Positions 41,046 to 51,899 of a stretch of 64,000 bases of DNA are shown piece after piece; position 1 is the first letter of the stretch; every line of letters begins with the position of its first letter. Below the pieces are notes generated by a model, which was not told where the DNA came from, did no database searches, and saw only the letters and a list, made by a program, of their open reading frames with translations. The stretch lies in assembly GCF_900099805.1 (NCBI RefSeq), contig NZ_FNDR01000014.1, positions 101,531 to 165,530 on the forward strand, read 5' to 3'. This DNA is from Variovorax sp. OV700 (GTDB lineage: Bacteria; Pseudomonadota; Gammaproteobacteria; Burkholderiales; Burkholderiaceae_C). Made by a program: the position numbers and the translations under genes.

Positions 41046-41465
41046 ATGCTGTCCGGACTCGCTTCGAACCCCTGGGCCTATCCGGCGCTGGAAGTGGTGC
41101 ACATCGTCGGCATTGCGCTGCTGTTCGGCGGCCTGCTGGTTTTCGAGCTGCGCGTGCTCGGCCTCGGCCGCGAGCTTTCGGCGCCGCAACTGGCCCGACT
41201 GACGCTGCTGCCGGCACTGGTCGGTTTCGGGCTGTGCGCCGCTACCGGCCTCACGATGTTCTCCACGCAGCCGGGCGAACTGCTGGCCAACAGCGCGTTC
41301 CGGGTCAAGCTGGTCCTGATCGGCCTGGCGGGCGCCAACGCCATCTGGTTTCACGTTCGCGGCGGCCCCGCCGCGACTGGCAGGGTGGCCAAGGTGCAAT
41401 GCCTCATGTCGTTGGGGTTTTGGCTCGCTGTCATCATCTGCGGGCGCTGGATTGCCTACATCTAA
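41046..41465 (+). CDS. Small integral membrane protein (about four helices)
   Basis: A 139-residue membrane protein with four hydrophobic segments (LEVVHIVGIALLFGGLLVFE, LTLLPALVGFGLCAATGLTM, FRVKLVLIGLAGANAIWF, VQCLMSLGFWLAVIICGRWI). His residues in helix 1 (VVHIVG) and in IWFHVR resemble haem- or copper-binding membrane proteins, but I cannot name a family securely. It pairs with the secreted protein at 41481 and is divergent from the ECF sigma operon. Confidence 0.75.
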   Translation: MLSGLASNPWAYPALEVVHIVGIALLFGGLLVFELRVLGLGRELSAPQLARLTLLPALVGFGLCAATGLTMFSTQPGELLANSAFRVKLVLIGLAGANAIWFHVRGGPAATGRVAKVQCLMSLGFWLAVIICGRWIAYI

Positions 41466-41480
41466 GCCAAGGAGACCGAG

Positions 41481-41951
41481 ATGATTCAGAGACGACGCTT
41501 GTTGGTTGCCGGTTCGCTGGGCCTGGCCTTGCCGGCCTGGGCGCACCATGGATGGAGCAGCTTCGACCAGGACCGGCCGCTCTACCTGGAGGGGCGTGCG
41601 ACCAAGGTCATGTGGCGCAATCCGCATGGCGAGCTGGAGCTCGAGCTGCCCGAGAACCCCACGCTGCCCGCCGACCTGAAGCAGCGCGCGTTGCCCAGGC
41701 AAAGCGCGACCGTCGATGGCCCCGGTCTGCTGGCCAGGGCGCAGCTACCGACGCGCCGCGACCGCAAGTGGACCATCGAACTTGCGCCGCTCACGCGCCT
41801 GCAGGCTTGGGGGCTGGACGAGATCAAGCCCGGCACCCAGGTGGCCGCGCTGGGCTTTACCTTCACCGGCGAAAAGGGCGAGCCGGTGCTGCGCGCCGAA
41901 TACCTGTTCGTGGGCGGCAAGGCCTACGGCCTGCGCTCCTCACCAGCCTGA
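41481..41951 (+). CDS. DUF6152-like exported protein
   Basis: A 156-residue protein with an N-terminal export signal (MIQRRRLLVAGSLGLALPAW) containing a twin-arginine-like RRR, cleaved near AWAHHG. The mature start HHGWSSFDQ is typical of DUF6152 proteins, periplasmic proteins of unknown function that start with conserved His residues. Starts 15 bases after the membrane protein with a good ribosome site (AAGGAGA). Metal binding by the N-terminal HH is plausible but inferred. Confidence 0.75.
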   Translation: MIQRRRLLVAGSLGLALPAWAHHGWSSFDQDRPLYLEGRATKVMWRNPHGELELELPENPTLPADLKQRALPRQSATVDGPGLLARAQLPTRRDRKWTIELAPLTRLQAWGLDEIKPGTQVAALGFTFTGEKGEPVLRAEYLFVGGKAYGLRSSPA

Positions 41952-42063
41952 GGGGCACTCTGGCCGCGGTAAATGCCGCGGCCGTCGGCGGCACTGACGA
42001 CGTTCGCGCCCTGCTTGCCAGCCGCGCGAGTGATCGGTACATTGCATTTTTTGAGGGCCTCCA

Positions 42064-43406
<1,343 letters not shown>

Positions 43407-43410
<4 letters not shown>

Positions 43411-44819
43411 ACGACAAGAAGGAAAAAAGCAGCGACTACCTGCCCGCAGACGGTTCAGGCAACCTGCCGCCGGGCAGCGCAGGCGACATCGATCCCGCAA
43501 TCGAATTTGCGCCGGACACCGGCCACCCCGCGGGTGCCGCCACCGTGCTGCGCACCACGGCTGCAATCCGCGAACGCGCGGCCGCGCTTCTGGCGCGCGC
43601 GCGCCGGGGCGAGTCGCAGTGGTTCCGCATCGGCGGAGCCGACGCGCTGGACGACGCGGCCCGCACGGTGGCCGAGGTCACGCGCGAGCGCTACCCCTGG
43701 GACACCATCCCGTACCACAGCCGCTGGCGCCACTTCGAGGCCGGCGGCGTGGACCGTCTGAAGCAGCTCGACCAACTGCTCGGCAAGCGCATCGACGCCC
43801 GGCAGCGCGCCCGCGCGCACATCGACCTGGTGCTGGTGAGCGTGCTTCTCGATGCCGGCGCGGGGCCCGACTGGCACTACACCGAGCCTGCCTCGGGCGG
43901 GCGCTTCACGCGCTCCGAAGGATTGGCCGTCGCGAGCTTCCATGCTTTCACCAGCGGACTGTTCTCGTCCAACCCCGACCATCCGCTGCAGGTGGATGCG
44001 GCCGGGCTGCGCGGCCTCGTGACCGACCGGCTCGGCGACGCCTTCCAGGTCAGCGACGTCAACCCTCTGGTGGGCCTGACCGGCCGCGCGGTGCTGCTGC
44101 GCCGGCTCGGTGAAGCCATGAGCGAGCAACCCGAGACTTTCGGCGACGACGGCCGGCCTGCCGGCATGTTCGATGCGCTGGTCGCGCCGTTCGGCGCCGC
44201 CGCGCCGCCCACGGCCGAGATCACGGCACACCAGATCCTGTCGCTGCTGCTCGAAACGCTGTCGGGCATCTGGCCCTCCGCCAATGCCATCGACAGCATC
44301 GCGGCCGATGGCAGCGACGCCACGGGCGGCGTCGGCTGGAGCGACCCGACCCTGGCGCTCGGCGACTGCTGGCGCCACAGCGCGGTGCGCGGCCCGGGCC
44401 TCACCAACGGCTGGATGCCGTTCCACAAGCTTTCGCAATGGCTCACCTATTCGCTGCTTGAGCCCTTCGAATGGGCGGGCGTGAAGGTGCGCCATCTCGA
44501 TGCGCTCACCGCCCTGCCCGAGTACCGCAACGGCGGCCTCTTGATCGACAGCGGCGTGATCGTGCCGAAGGATCCGGCCTTTCTTTCGCGCGTCTGGAAA
44601 GCCGGGGACGAGTTCATCGTCGAGTGGCGCGCACTCACCGTGGCGCTGCTCGACGAACTGGCGCCGCACGTGCGCAAGATGCTCGACCGCACCGCGGAAG
44701 AACTGCCGCTGGCCTGCGTGCTCGAGGGCGGCACCTGGGCCGCCGGCCGCGTCTTGGCACAGCGCTTGCGTGACGGAGCGCCACCGCTCCTGATCGAAAG
44801 CGACGGCACCGTCTTTTAG
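43407..44819 (+). CDS. URC4/Urg3-family protein (DUF1688), uracil catabolism
   Basis: A 470-residue protein of the DUF1688 family, named URC4/Urg3 in fungi, where URC4 is required to use uracil as nitrogen source. Characteristic segments are AARTVAEVTRERYPWDTIPY, then SRWRHFEAGGVDRLKQL, and later the long central stretch around GDCWRHSAVRG and GWMPFHKLSQWLTYSLLEP. The biochemical role is not firmly established; hydrolysis of a ribosylurea-type intermediate has been discussed for the pathway. ATGA overlap with urc1 suggests tight coupling. The first 40 residues are poorly conserved in character. Confidence 0.85.
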
Positions 44820-44855
44820 ACTCCCCGCATCAGCAACGGCAGAAATAAAAATCCA

Positions 44856-45485
<630 letters not shown>

Positions 45486-45561
45486 AGCCGACGCCCCCTG
45501 GTGGCGGCCGCTGTCGATCTGGCAGCAACAAGAAGATTTCCATACCTCGAGGAGAAGCACC

Positions 45562-46566
45562 GTGACAGCACGCCGTCAGTTGATCATTCGTTCGGTCGCC
45601 ATCGCAGCGGCAGCGCTTGCGGCGGGCGCGCCCGGCCTTGCGCTCGCACAGGCCAAGCTCAAGGTGGCGGCGGTGTACACCGTGCCCTTCGAACAGCAAT
45701 GGGTGGGCCGCATCCACAAGGCGCTCAAGGCGGCCGAGGCGCGCGGCGAGATCGAATACAAGGCCACCGAGAACGTCAGCAATGCCGACTACGAGCGCGT
45801 GATGCGCGAATACGCCACCGGCGGCAACCAGCTGATCCTCGGCGAAGTGTTCGGCGTGGAAGCGGCGGCGCGCAAGGTCGCGAAAGACTTTCCGAAGGTC
45901 GCCTTCCTGATGGGCTCGTCGCTCAAGCCGCAGGCGCCCAACTTCAGCGTGTTCGACAACTACATCCAGGAGCCGGCGTATCTCTCCGGGATGGTGGCCG
46001 GCGGCATGACCAAGACCAATCGCATCGGCATGGTCGGCGGCTTCCCGATTCCCGAGGTGAACCGGCTCATGAACGCCTTCATGGCGGGCGCGAAGGAAAC
46101 CAACCCCAAGGTCGAGTTCAGCGTGAGCTTCATCAACAGCTGGTTCGACCCGCCCAAGGCCAAGGAAGCGGCTTTCGCGATGATCGACAAGGGCGCCGAC
46201 GTGATGTATGCCGAACGCTTCGGTGTCTCGGACGCGGCCAAGGAAAAAGGCAAGCTTGCGATCGGCAACGTGATCGACACGCAAGCCCAGTACCCCGACA
46301 CGGTGGTGGCCTCGGCCCTGTGGAACTTCGAGCCCTCGGCCGACCGCGCGATCAAGCTCGTGAAGGAAGGCAAGTTCACGGCCGAGGACTACGGCGTCTA
46401 CTCGACCATGAAGCACAAGGGCTCGGAACTCGCACCGCTCGGCACTTTCGAGAAGAAGGTTCCCGCCGACATCGTCGCCAAGGTGAAGGCCAGGCAGGCC
46501 GACATTTTGGCCGGCAAGTTCACGGTGAAGGTCGACGACGCCCAACCCAAGTCCACGGCAAAGTGA
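45562..46566 (+). CDS. BMP-family nucleoside-binding protein of an ABC importer
   Basis: A 334-residue periplasmic binding protein (BMP/PnrA-like family), whose members bind nucleosides. The GTG start is preceded by GAGGAG seven bases upstream. The signal peptide (SVAIAAAALAAGAPGLALAQ) precedes the mature KLKVAAVYTVPFEQQWVGRI. YIQEPAYLSGMVAGGMTKTN and GADVMYAERFGVSDAAKE are BMP-like. It heads the importer operon, 76 bases after upp. Ligand (nucleoside or base) not determined. Confidence 0.9.
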   Translation: MTARRQLIIRSVAIAAAALAAGAPGLALAQAKLKVAAVYTVPFEQQWVGRIHKALKAAEARGEIEYKATENVSNADYERVMREYATGGNQLILGEVFGVEAAARKVAKDFPKVAFLMGSSLKPQAPNFSVFDNYIQEPAYLSGMVAGGMTKTNRIGMVGGFPIPEVNRLMNAFMAGAKETNPKVEFSVSFINSWFDPPKAKEAAFAMIDKGADVMYAERFGVSDAAKEKGKLAIGNVIDTQAQYPDTVVASALWNFEPSADRAIKLVKEGKFTAEDYGVYSTMKHKGSELAPLGTFEKKVPADIVAKVKARQADILAGKFTVKVDDAQPKSTAK

Positions 46567-46577
46567 GGAAGCCGACG

Positions 46578-47519
46578 ATGATGCGCTGGCGCTCTTTTCT
46601 GTCGGCCGGCGTGCTGGCCCTCGGCCTTTCGGGTTGCGCTGGCGTCTACAAGACCGGTAGCGATGGCAGCCTCAGCGCCCGGCTGGACGACACGCCACGC
46701 ATCGCCGTGATCTCCGCTTTTCAGCCCGAACTCACGCTGCTGGTGAACCGCATTCAGGCACCGGCGAAGCACAGCATCAACGGCGTCGAGTTCACCACCG
46801 GCACGCTCGAGGGCAAGCCGGTCGTGCTGTTCCTCTCGGGCATCAGCATGACCAATGCGACGATGAACACGCAGGTGGTGCTCGACCGTTTTCGCATCAC
46901 CAATATCGTCTTCAGCGGCATCGCGGGCGGCGTGAATCCGCAGCTGCACGTGGGCGATGTCACGGTGCCGGCGCAATGGGGCCAGTACCTCGAAGTGCTG
47001 ATGGCGCGCGAGACTGCGCCGGGCAAGTACACAGCACCGCCCTTCATCAAGGATGCCACGCTGCCCAATTTCGGCATGATGCATCCGCGCTCGGTCGAGG
47101 TGCGCTCGGCGGCGCATCCGCAGATCGTGCGCAAGTTCTGGTTCGAGGCCGACCCGAAGATGCTCGACGTGGCGCGCAGCATCCGTAACGTCGACCTGGC
47201 GAATTGCAGCGCCGGCAAGTGCCTTGCGCGCAAGCCCCAGCTGGTGGTGGGCGGCAATGGCGTCTCGGGCCAGGCCTTCATGGACAACAAGGCGTATCGC
47301 GAATACACCTTCAAGGCCTTCCAGGCCAATGTGCTCGACATGGAGACCGCGGCCGTGGGCATGGTGGCCTATAGCAACGACGTGCCCTACATCGCTTTTC
47401 GTTCCCTCAGCGACCTTGCGGGCGGTGGAGACGGCGAGAACGAGATGGGCACCTTCATGGGCATTGCGGCGGACAATTCGGCCAAGGTCATGCTGGCGTT
47501 CCTGGCTGCATGGAAGTGA
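46578..47519 (+). CDS. Predicted lipoprotein nucleosidase/phosphorylase (PNP_UDP_1 superfamily)
   Basis: A 313-residue protein with a lipoprotein signal (AGVLALGLSGC, lipobox Cys20), so it should be anchored outside the cytoplasm. The mature domain is of the nucleoside phosphorylase/MTA-SAH nucleosidase superfamily. It shows FSGIAGGVNPQLHVGDVTVP, the ribose-binding LDMETAAVGMVAY and the catalytic-Asp region FRSLSDLAGG. An insertion with a possible disulfide (NCSAGKC) lies in the middle. Between binding protein and ATPase of a nucleoside importer, it could release free bases from nucleosides before uptake. Specificity not determined. Confidence 0.83.
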   Translation: MMRWRSFLSAGVLALGLSGCAGVYKTGSDGSLSARLDDTPRIAVISAFQPELTLLVNRIQAPAKHSINGVEFTTGTLEGKPVVLFLSGISMTNATMNTQVVLDRFRITNIVFSGIAGGVNPQLHVGDVTVPAQWGQYLEVLMARETAPGKYTAPPFIKDATLPNFGMMHPRSVEVRSAAHPQIVRKFWFEADPKMLDVARSIRNVDLANCSAGKCLARKPQLVVGGNGVSGQAFMDNKAYREYTFKAFQANVLDMETAAVGMVAYSNDVPYIAFRSLSDLAGGGDGENEMGTFMGIAADNSAKVMLAFLAAWK

Positions 47520-47530
47520 CGGTGGCTTCA

Positions 47531-47646
47531 CTCCCTCCCCTTTCGGGGGAGGGCTGGGGTGGGGGCACGCGGCGCTCGATCGATCGCGGTGGTATGGCAG
47601 GCGCCGCTTGCCCCCATCCCAGCCTTCCCCCAAAGGGGGAAGGAGC
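47531..47646. repeat. Long imperfect palindrome, copy 1
   Basis: Left arm 47531-47566 (CTCCCTCCCC...GGTGGGGGC) is the near-complement of right arm 47610-47646 (GCCCCCATCC...GGGAAGGAGC). Each arm also forms its own hairpin (for example CCCCCAAAGGGGG). The centre has a second complement pair, GGCGC at 47571-47575 and GCGCC at 47601-47605. Its right end carries the AAGGAG that serves as ribosome site for the ATPase gene. An inverted copy is at 50347-50445. Confidence 0.85.
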
Positions 47647-47655
47647 AAGACCTTC

Positions 47656-49263
47656 ATGACCAGTACGACCGTTCTCCGCCTCCAGGGCATCACCAAACGC
47701 TTCGGCGGCCTCGTCGCCAACGACGCCATCTCCCTCGACCTGCAGGCCGGCGAAGTGCTCGCGCTGCTCGGAGAAAACGGCGCCGGCAAGTCGACCCTGA
47801 TGTCGATCCTGTTCGGCCACTACGTCGCCGACGAGGGCAGCATCGAGGTGTTCGGCGCCCCGCTGCCGCCGGGCAACCCCAAGGCGGCGCTGGCCGCGGG
47901 CGTCGGCATGGTGCACCAGCATTTCACGCTGGCCGACAACCTCAGCGTGCTCGACAACGTGATGATGGGCACCGAGCCGCTGTGGCGGGTGTTCTCGCAC
48001 CGTGCGGCCGCGCGTGCCCGGTTGGTCGAAGTGGCGCAGCGCTTCGGCCTGCCGGTGCAGCCCGACGCGATCATCGGCAACCTCTCGGTCGGCGAGCGGC
48101 AGCGCGTGGAGATCATCAAGGCGTTGTACCGCGGCGCGCGCATCCTGATCCTCGACGAGCCGACCGCCGTGCTGACGCCGCAGGAGAGCGAAGCATTGTT
48201 TGCCACGCTCGCGCAGATGGTGACGCAGGGCCTCTCGGTGATCTTCATCAGCCACAAGCTCGGCGAGGTGCTGCGTGTGTCGCAGCGCATTGCCGTGCTG
48301 CGCGGCGGCAAGCTCGTGGCCGAGGCGCGCACGGCCGAGACCACGCAGGCGCAGCTGGCGCTCTGGATGGTCGGGCATGCGGTCGACGCCCCGCAGCGCC
48401 GGCCGGCCAAGACGGTGGGCGATGCGGTCTGCGTGCTCGACCACGTGAGCACCGCATCGGCCAAGGACGACGGGCAGGACCATTCGAGCGCCCTTCGCGA
48501 GGTGTCGCTGACGCTGCGCGCTGGAGAAATCACCGCCATCGCAGGCGTTTCAGGCAACGGCCAGGTGGCGTTGGCCGAGCTGCTGTGCGGCACGCGCCGC
48601 GCCACTTCGGGCACGGCCCAGCTGATGGGCCGCGCGCTACCGCCCTCGCCTGCCCGGCTGGTGCAGCGCGGCGTGGCGCGCATTCCCGAAGACCGGCATG
48701 CGGTGGGCGTGATCGGCGACCTGCCGGTGTGGGAAAACGCGGTGTCGGAACGGTTGCGCAGCCCGGTGTTCTCGCGATGGTCGTGGTTCGTGCGGCGCGC
48801 GGCCGCGCGGCTTCATGCCCGGCGCATTGAAAAAGCATTCGACGTGCGCGGCGCCGGCCTGATGGCGCCGGCCCGCTCGCTCTCCGGCGGGAACATGCAG
48901 AAGTTGATTCTGGGGCGGGCGCTGCTCGCGCCCGAGCAGGCCGAAGACGCCGACAACAAGAAATACCCGACACGCGCGCCGCGCCTGATCGTCGCGCACC
49001 AGCCGACCTGGGGCCTCGACATTGGCGCCGTGGCCTATGTGCAGCAGCAGCTCATCGCCGCGCGCGATGCGGGCGCGGCGGTGCTGGTGATTTCCGACGA
49101 CCTCGACGAAGTGCTCGCGCTGGGTGACCGCGTGGCCGTGATGCATGGCGGCCAATTGGGCGAAGCGCGTCCGGCCGCCGCCTGGACGCGCGAAGCCATC
49201 GGGCTGGCGATGGCCGGTGCGACGGCGCCGCAGCAACAGCCACGCGCGGGAACCTCGCCATGA
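47656..49263 (+). CDS. Nucleoside ABC importer, double ATPase subunit
   Basis: A 535-residue twin-domain ATPase of the sugar/nucleoside (RbsA, BmpB-type) importers. Domain 1: Walker A GENGAGKST, signature LSVGERQRVEI, Walker B ILILDEPTAVL. Domain 2: a degenerate Walker A, GVSGNGQVALAE, with Gln for the usual Lys as is normal in this family, and signature LSGGNMQKLILGRALL. About 14 extra residues (EQAEDADNKKYPTRAP) precede Walker B of domain 2. The ribosome site AAGGAG is the right end of the palindromic repeat. It overlaps permease 1 by four bases. Confidence 0.9.
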   Translation: MTSTTVLRLQGITKRFGGLVANDAISLDLQAGEVLALLGENGAGKSTLMSILFGHYVADEGSIEVFGAPLPPGNPKAALAAGVGMVHQHFTLADNLSVLDNVMMGTEPLWRVFSHRAAARARLVEVAQRFGLPVQPDAIIGNLSVGERQRVEIIKALYRGARILILDEPTAVLTPQESEALFATLAQMVTQGLSVIFISHKLGEVLRVSQRIAVLRGGKLVAEARTAETTQAQLALWMVGHAVDAPQRRPAKTVGDAVCVLDHVSTASAKDDGQDHSSALREVSLTLRAGEITAIAGVSGNGQVALAELLCGTRRATSGTAQLMGRALPPSPARLVQRGVARIPEDRHAVGVIGDLPVWENAVSERLRSPVFSRWSWFVRRAAARLHARRIEKAFDVRGAGLMAPARSLSGGNMQKLILGRALLAPEQAEDADNKKYPTRAPRLIVAHQPTWGLDIGAVAYVQQQLIAARDAGAAVLVISDDLDEVLALGDRVAVMHGGQLGEARPAAAWTREAIGLAMAGATAPQQQPRAGTSP

Positions 49264-50324
49264 TGCGGCTTGAACGGCGCCACGAAACCTCGCGCGCCGC
49301 GCTGATGCTGGCGCCCATCGGCGCGGTCGCGTTCACCATGCTGGTGAGCGCGCTGCTCGTGCTCTGGGCCGGCGCACCGGTCGGCCGCACCTACGCGCTG
49401 CTGTTGCACGGCGGCTTCGGCTCGGTGTTCGCATGGAGCGAGACGCTGACGCGCGCGGTGCCGCTGATTCTCACCGGGCTGGCCGCGACGGTCGCCTTCA
49501 AGGCGCGGCTTTTCAACATCGGCGCCGAGGGGCAGTTGTTCGCCGGCGCCCTTGCCGCCGTGGCCGTGGGCGGCATGCACGGCGGCACCGGCTTCGAGCT
49601 CGCGCCCTGGCTGCTGTTCCCACTGATGATGCTGGCTGCGGCCGTGGCGGGTGCCCTGCTGCTGCTGGGTCCGGCACTCATGAAGAACAAACTCGGCGTC
49701 GACGAGGTGGTGACCACGCTGTTGGTCAACTTCATCGTGCTGCTGGGTGTCTCGGCCCTGCTCGACGGACCGATGAAAGACCCTGCCGCCATGGGCTGGC
49801 CGCAAAGCGTGTCACTGCAACCCGACCTCGAACTCGGCAAGCTCATCGCCCAGACGCGCGTACACACCGGGCTCATCTGGGCTGTGTCGCTGGCGGTGAT
49901 GATGTGGGCGATCTTCAAGTACACGGTGCTGGGTTTTGACATTCGCGCCATGGGCGCCAATGCGCGCGCCGCGGCCTTTGCGGGCGTGCCGGTCACGCGC
50001 ACGGTGGTGCTGGTAGCGTTGCTCTCGGGCGCGCTGGCCGGGCTCGCGGGTGCCATCGAAGTGGCAGGCCGCACCAGCTACGTCACGCTCGACATGTCGC
50101 CGGGCTACGGCTACACCGGCATCGTGATCGCGATGCTCGCGGGCCTGCACCCGCTGGGCGTGATCGCCGCGGCCGTGTTCGTGGCGGGCGTGCTGGTCGG
50201 CGCCGACACCATGAGCCGCGCCGTGGGCGTGCCGACCTACATCGCCGACGTGATCGTGGCGGCCTCGCTGATCGCGGTGCTGGTGGCAACCTTGCTGACG
50301 CAATACCGGGTGCGGATGAAATGA
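49260..50324 (+). CDS. Nucleoside ABC importer permease 1
   Basis: A 354-residue inner-membrane permease of the BPD_transp_2 family. About ten hydrophobic segments are visible, plus typical family motifs FNIGAEGQLFAGALAAVAVG, NKLGVDEVVTTLLVNFIVL and AGLAGAIEVAGRTSYVT. ATGA overlap with the ATPase gene. Pairs with permease 2 at 50455 to form the channel. Confidence 0.9.
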   Translation: MMRLERRHETSRAALMLAPIGAVAFTMLVSALLVLWAGAPVGRTYALLLHGGFGSVFAWSETLTRAVPLILTGLAATVAFKARLFNIGAEGQLFAGALAAVAVGGMHGGTGFELAPWLLFPLMMLAAAVAGALLLLGPALMKNKLGVDEVVTTLLVNFIVLLGVSALLDGPMKDPAAMGWPQSVSLQPDLELGKLIAQTRVHTGLIWAVSLAVMMWAIFKYTVLGFDIRAMGANARAAAFAGVPVTRTVVLVALLSGALAGLAGAIEVAGRTSYVTLDMSPGYGYTGIVIAMLAGLHPLGVIAAAVFVAGVLVGADTMSRAVGVPTYIADVIVAASLIAVLVATLLTQYRVRMK

Positions 50325-50346
50325 CAGCGCCGTCCTCCTCGGTCTT

Positions 50347-50445
50347 GCTCCTTCCCCTCCCGGGGGAAGGCTGGGATGGGGGCATCAGCGTCCATATCGA
50401 GCGCCGCCTGCCCCCACCCCGGCCCTCCCCCGGGAGGGGAGGGAG
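50347..50445. repeat. Long imperfect palindrome, copy 2 (inverted relative to copy 1)
   Basis: Left arm 50347-50383 (GCTCCTTCCC...GATGGGGGC) matches the reverse complement of copy 1's right arm. Right arm 50410-50445 matches copy 1's left arm, and the centre ATCGAGCGCCGCCTG matches copy 1's GCGGCGCTCGAT read backwards. The right end GGAGGGAG is placed as ribosome site for permease 2. Confidence 0.85.
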
Positions 50446-50454
50446 AAATACGCG

Positions 50455-51378
50455 ATGACCGATCTGCTCGACATCCTCGCCAACTCGGCCTTCTGGGTCG
50501 CCGTGCTGCGCATCGCCACGCCGCTCATCCTCGGCACGCTCGGCGTGCTGCTGTGCGAGCGCGCGGGCGTGCTCAACCTGGGCATCGAGGGGATCATGGT
50601 CGCAGGCGCCTTCACCGGATGGCTCGCGGTCTATGCCGGTGCGCCCCTGTGGGCCGGGGTCGGCGTGGCCGCGCTCACAGGCATGGTGTTCGGCCTGCTG
50701 CATGCCTTTCTCACGGTGGGCCTTGCGCTGTCGCAGCATGTGTCGGGGCTGGGCATCACGCTCTTGGCCACCGCGCTCAGCTACTTCGGCTACCGCCTGA
50801 GCTTTCCGAAGGTGAACACGCCGCCGACCATCGCACCCTTCGCGCCGATGGAATGGCTGCCGGTGCCGATATTGAATGCACAGACATCGCTCACCCTGTT
50901 CGCGCTGCTGCTGGTGCCGGCCATCGCCTGGGTGCTGTACCGCACGCCGCTCGGGCTCGCGTTGCACATGGTGGGCGAGAACCCGCAGGCGGCCGAGAGC
51001 CAGGGCGTATCGGTCGCGGCCACGCGCACCGGCGCCATCGTGGCGGGCTCGGCGTTGATGGGCGTGGCGGGCTCGTTCCTCACGCTTTCCGCCTTCAATG
51101 CCTTCTTCTTCAACATGGTGAACGGCCGGGGCTGGATCTGCGTGGCGCTGGTGGTGTTCGCTTCATGGCGGCCGGGCAAGGCCCTGCTGGGCGCGCTGCT
51201 GTTCGCGTTTTTCGACGCACTGCAGCTGCGGCTGCAACAATCGGGCGATGCGGTGCTCCCCTACCAGATCTACCTGATGCTGCCCTACCTGTTGTCGATC
51301 CTCGCGCTGGTGCTGGTGGCGCGAAAGGCCAGCTATCCGCAGGCGCTGATGAAGCCTTATCGCAAGGGGGAACGCTGA
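50455..51378 (+). CDS. Nucleoside ABC importer permease 2
   Basis: A 307-residue membrane permease of the same BPD_transp_2 family as permease 1. Diagnostic segments are GVLLCERAGVLNLGIEGIMV, LSQHVSGLGITLLATALSYF and VNGRGWICVALVVFASWRPG, with a basic C-terminal end (KASYPQALMKPYRKG). It overlaps the next gene by one base (TGATG). Confidence 0.9.
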   Translation: MTDLLDILANSAFWVAVLRIATPLILGTLGVLLCERAGVLNLGIEGIMVAGAFTGWLAVYAGAPLWAGVGVAALTGMVFGLLHAFLTVGLALSQHVSGLGITLLATALSYFGYRLSFPKVNTPPTIAPFAPMEWLPVPILNAQTSLTLFALLLVPAIAWVLYRTPLGLALHMVGENPQAAESQGVSVAATRTGAIVAGSALMGVAGSFLTLSAFNAFFFNMVNGRGWICVALVVFASWRPGKALLGALLFAFFDALQLRLQQSGDAVLPYQIYLMLPYLLSILALVLVARKASYPQALMKPYRKGER

Positions 51379-51827
51379 TGCGCAAGCCGGCCACGATCTG
51401 CGCGGGGCTGCTCATGGCATTGTGTTGCGCGGCCGTGCACGCGCTGGGCATCGATCAGCCCTACGAGCGCTTCAAGACGCCTGACGCGGTCGATTGGGTG
51501 CAGCTGTGCGGCACTTGGGGCAAGGACCACAAGGGCACCTACCGCGTGATCCATGCCGACCAGGACGCGCAGTCTTTTCTCTATGTGCAATGGATGGGCC
51601 GCGACGCCGCTGGCAACCTGCATGCCGAGCACACGGTGGCGATTGCCGAGCTCGACAACGACCACGCTGAAATTGCGCTCAGCGACCTGACCTGCCGCGC
51701 CACGCCGCGGGGCATCGTGGTTTCGGCCAAGGCCGATTCGAGCCACGACGACAAGCTGCGCCGCGTGATGATCGAGGTCGGACCTGCGCCGGGGCAGTAC
51801 CGGTACCGGCCGCAACGCACGCGCTAA
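51378..51827 (+). CDS. Small exported protein of unknown function
   Basis: A 149-residue protein with a signal peptide (ATICAGLLMALCCAAVHALG). The mature part is beta-rich in character, with two Cys (VQLCGTWGKD and LSDLTCRATP) that could form a disulfide. I do not recognise the family. Overlap with permease 2 (TGATG) ties it to the importer operon, so a periplasmic accessory role is possible but unproven. Confidence 0.7.
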   Translation: MRKPATICAGLLMALCCAAVHALGIDQPYERFKTPDAVDWVQLCGTWGKDHKGTYRVIHADQDAQSFLYVQWMGRDAAGNLHAEHTVAIAELDNDHAEIALSDLTCRATPRGIVVSAKADSSHDDKLRRVMIEVGPAPGQYRYRPQRTR

Positions 51828-51899
51828 GCCAAATCTCGGTCGGCGCCCAAGCGGCACTCACCCTAGGCGTTCGGCCCGCCGATGCTGCGCCGGTGCTTT

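Noticed and set aside
47520..47655. Repeat as a classical intrinsic terminator
   Set aside because: Strong hairpins but no T tract after the stem on the plus strand, and the operon continues straight after it.
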